From positions 1-32,646 of the forward strand of contig JAUCBJ010005688.1 in assembly GCA_032718475.1 (NCBI GenBank): a stretch of 32,646 nucleotides of DNA, written 5' to 3'. Position 1 is the first letter of the stretch. Each line of letters begins with the position of its first letter. The position numbers and the translations under genes were made by a program. The DNA is from Nemertoderma westbladi (Eukaryota; Xenacoelomorpha; Nemertodermatida; Nemertodermatidae). Below, piece by piece: positions 30,714-32,646 of this stretch. Below the pieces are notes generated by a model that saw only the letters and a list, made by a program, of their open reading frames with translations, was not told the origin of the DNA and ran no database searches.

Positions 30714-31599
30714 CGGATGGTTCAATCCAAGAATATCCAAATGGAATACACTTCGACTTTGATTTGGAGGGTTTAGGATCTGTGCTGAACTTAAGTTTAT
30801 TGACTGCCGCAAATTTATTACACATATCGATCATATATTGAAGTCGAGTTATACTTGGGCGCAAAAGAAATATGTCTTCTGCGTAGGCTAAAATTCCATA
30901 ATAAAAAGATCTTATTTTGCAACTAACTCCAGAGTTACGTAATGTTATTATAAGAATATTTAGAACAACGCAGAATAACGTCGGAGAGGCGACCGAATCT
31001 TGCCGGACTCCGTTTTTCAGAGTGAAAGTATCGGAACAGATGTTATTCCATTTGACACAACACGACTGGTTTACATATACCCACAGTAAAACCCTAAGAA
31101 ACAGTGGAGCCACTCCTTTCTTTAGTAGTTCGAGGAATAACTTCTGCCATTCTATCATATCGAAAGCTTTCGATAGATCTAAAAGGCAACCAAATACCGG
31201 GGTAGAGTGTCTAGTAAAATGACCAATGACTTCCGTAGCAGCCCACGTACATTGGGTCGTACTGCATTTCGACTGAAAACCAAACTGAAGGTCGTCTAAT
31301 AACAAATGTGTTGACTGAGTCAGAATCATAACCCATTCGAATATCTTGATTAATAAACTCGAAATAGCTATCGCTCGGTAATTCCCTGATGAGGTGTGGT
31401 CCCCCAACTTATTCTTAATTAACGGCAGGATGACGCAAGTCAAAACAAACTTTGGTATGAAACCATGGACTAAAAAAGAATTGAACAAAACACTTAAATG
31501 ATAAGAAAGAATCGACCCTGCATTGATTAAACAGTCGGAATCAAACAGAAATAGGGCATCTGACTTCCCTCCCTTGACGGTGAATAGCTTCCGAAACAA
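30714..31599 (-). pseudogene. LINE reverse transcriptase fragment
   Basis: This minus-strand frame carries polymerase motifs NYRAIAISSLLIKIFEWV, LQFGFQSKCSTTQCTW, CLLDLSKAFDMIEWQKLF (first catalytic Asp), NGVRQDSVASPTLFCVVLN and LAYAEDIFLL where YADD is expected; the first Asp of that pair is Glu (codon 30877-30879). LKFSTDPKPSKSKSKCIPFG follows. The open frame continues to 30622, but its last residues (NPITTGVFRPLAALAGVDS) come from the end of the piggyBac-like insertion, so it is a chimeric tail. The first Met is internal to the LINE protein. Confidence 0.88.
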
Positions 31600-32238
31600 T
31601 CTCGGGAGTAACTAGATGTGGATTTAAGGGTAATTCATTCTCCAATTAAACTTTAATCTCGTTTTCTATGTGACAAATATCGGAATCATACGGTTGATTA
31701 TAAAGATTTTTATATATATCGGCAAACCTACCAGCAATAGAGGTCTCATCGGTAGCTGAATCTATGGTAGAACTTCAACTTGTCTCTACGGACTGAATCA
31801 ACACTCCTTTTTAAGCGTCGAACAGCGTATTTATATTGTAACCGTGAAGTGCTACGCATAAGAAATAAATGGGCGTTCTCTGAGACAGTAGGATATAGCA
31901 CCATACATCATGCCAAAACATGGCCTCATCTCGGAAGGGCTTGACGTGTTCATTCCACCCTGGTAAGATAGGCAGAGCTTCGTCATGTGAATTAATGGGT
32001 GAAACAGAAACCAAACATTCCGAAGCTTTGTCCAAAGCCTCTAATAATTCTAGTGTGTATTTTTCGATTGCATTTTTATGACAGTCCTCCCTCATTACAA
32101 AACACGTTTTTACAGTTAATACAATCGAAATTAATATTATTTAAATTATCACTCAAATCATTTTTAATCTTTTGTTTATTAGTTTCGGTAGCCCGCGCGT
32201 AACAATGAATATTCCTATTAACAGTTTTACTACTGTTA
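31600..32238 (-). pseudogene. LINE inter-domain region (endonuclease to polymerase)
   Basis: Fragments on the minus strand include NNINFDCINCKNVFCNEGG (about 32145-32090), IEKYTLELLEALDKASECLV and ILPGWNEHVKPFRDEAMFWH (in 32095-31811), RRLKRSVDSVRRDKLKFYHR and GRFADIYKNLYNQPYDSDIC (about 31830-31650). The PGWNEHVKPFRDEA motif is typical for this LINE group. Frames change several times. Confidence 0.72.
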
Positions 32239-32646
32239 TTAACTACGCCCCCATAAGTTACAGTTACACTCTAATTTGAATTTACAGAAAATAGGGCTGT
32301 GATTACAGTTATTCGCCCCACTGCGATAAACACCTGCATCTACTATATTGTTAAAAATATTCGAAGATGTAAGAAAATGATCAATTGTAGACGTTATATC
32401 ACGCACCTCACAATATGAGTGGTCAATGGGAAAGGAATCCCAAATGCGCTCCAAATTATTCTCACTTAGAAATTGACTGATTGTACGTACATGCATAGTT
32501 GTTCTAGAAAAATCACCGTTAATGTCACCAGCTATTATACAATGCTCAGTACCCTCAGTATCAATAATACTTTTAATTTCACACAATACCTCAAATAATT
32601 CATCCGTAACATTAGTCGTCGACCGGGGGTCTACGGGAAAATACAC
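32239..32646 (-). pseudogene. LINE endonuclease domain, partial at the window edge
   Basis: The frame is open to the window end. CIIAGDINGDFSR matches the GDxN motif of apurinic-like endonucleases, STIDHFLTS matches the S-x-I-D-h-h-x-x-S motif, and NCNHSPIFCKF sits where SDHxPI is expected, with the key Asp replaced by Asn. The domain would nick target DNA to prime reverse transcription. The replaced Asp and the frame breaks downstream indicate an inactive copy. Confidence 0.8.

Larger units (their letters stand above)
29031..32646 (-). mobile_element. Decayed LINE (CR1/jockey-like group), split by a DNA transposon and open at the window edge
   Basis: Reading from right to left, coding fragments appear in the order expected for one ORF2: endonuclease (32646-32239), a Cys-rich linker (about 32235-32096), LPGWNEHVKPFRDEAMFWHD (in 32095-31811), a short segment near 31800-31600, reverse transcriptase (31599-30714), then after the insertion the C-terminal region (29667-29031). 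Several frameshifts and stops separate the parts. The N-terminus lies beyond the window. Confidence 0.85.

Overview
The window looks like intergenic DNA from a metazoan, probably an aquatic invertebrate. I infer this from the mix of elements: non-LTR retrotransposons of at least three lineages, a BEL/Pao LTR retrotransposon, hAT-like, piggyBac-like and other inverted-repeat DNA transposons, tRNA-derived SINE-like sequence, many satellites, and long G or C runs. The species cannot be told from the sequence. I recognise no host gene and no rRNA gene. All convincing coding sequence belongs to mobile elements.

Layout: 1-1790 holds two tRNA-like SINE heads, a nested-palindrome minisatellite and a 234-bp tandem repeat. 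2258-2567 is a hairpin MITE that abuts a 5'-truncated LINE (2566-4878) with a long intact reverse transcriptase ORF. 5640-6046 is a 391-bp hAT-like MITE with a perfect 8-bp target duplication and two copies of a 68-bp minisatellite. 6830-8190 holds a 315-bp satellite that runs straight into a perfect (ACG)n tract of about 361 repeats (8195-9277).

The centre is a nest. An inverted-repeat pair rich in GCGGTAACGC-type motifs (10334-24649, Harbinger-like, tentative) encloses a hAT-like element (10867-22966) flanked by the 8-bp duplication CCTTCATT. Inside the hAT lies a 10.1-kb BEL/Pao element (11618-21759) with two 579-bp LTRs that differ at about five positions. The BEL copy keeps a full-length Gag ORF and a protease, but reverse transcriptase and integrase are gone. 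It also carries an unrecognised, frameshifted coding region between the pol remnant and the 3' LTR. It is best read as a non-autonomous Gag-encoding element that would need reverse transcriptase and integrase supplied in trans.

To the right, 24828-25140 is a second copy of the hairpin MITE in opposite orientation. 25590-26146 is a LINE C-terminal relic. 26348-28155 has 65-bp and 68-bp tandem arrays, the second array lying inside an inverted-repeat element with G/C-rich arms (27607-28564). 29031-32646 is a decayed minus-strand LINE (endonuclease at the window edge, then reverse transcriptase, then the C-terminus) split by a 1,038-bp piggyBac-like insertion with TTAA duplications.

The points most worth a second look are the Gag-plus-unknown-ORF BEL element with an in-frame UGA before the protease, the nested transposons, the birth of the giant trinucleotide tract from a satellite unit, the clustered CTCF-like motif in satellites, and one minisatellite shared by unrelated transposons.
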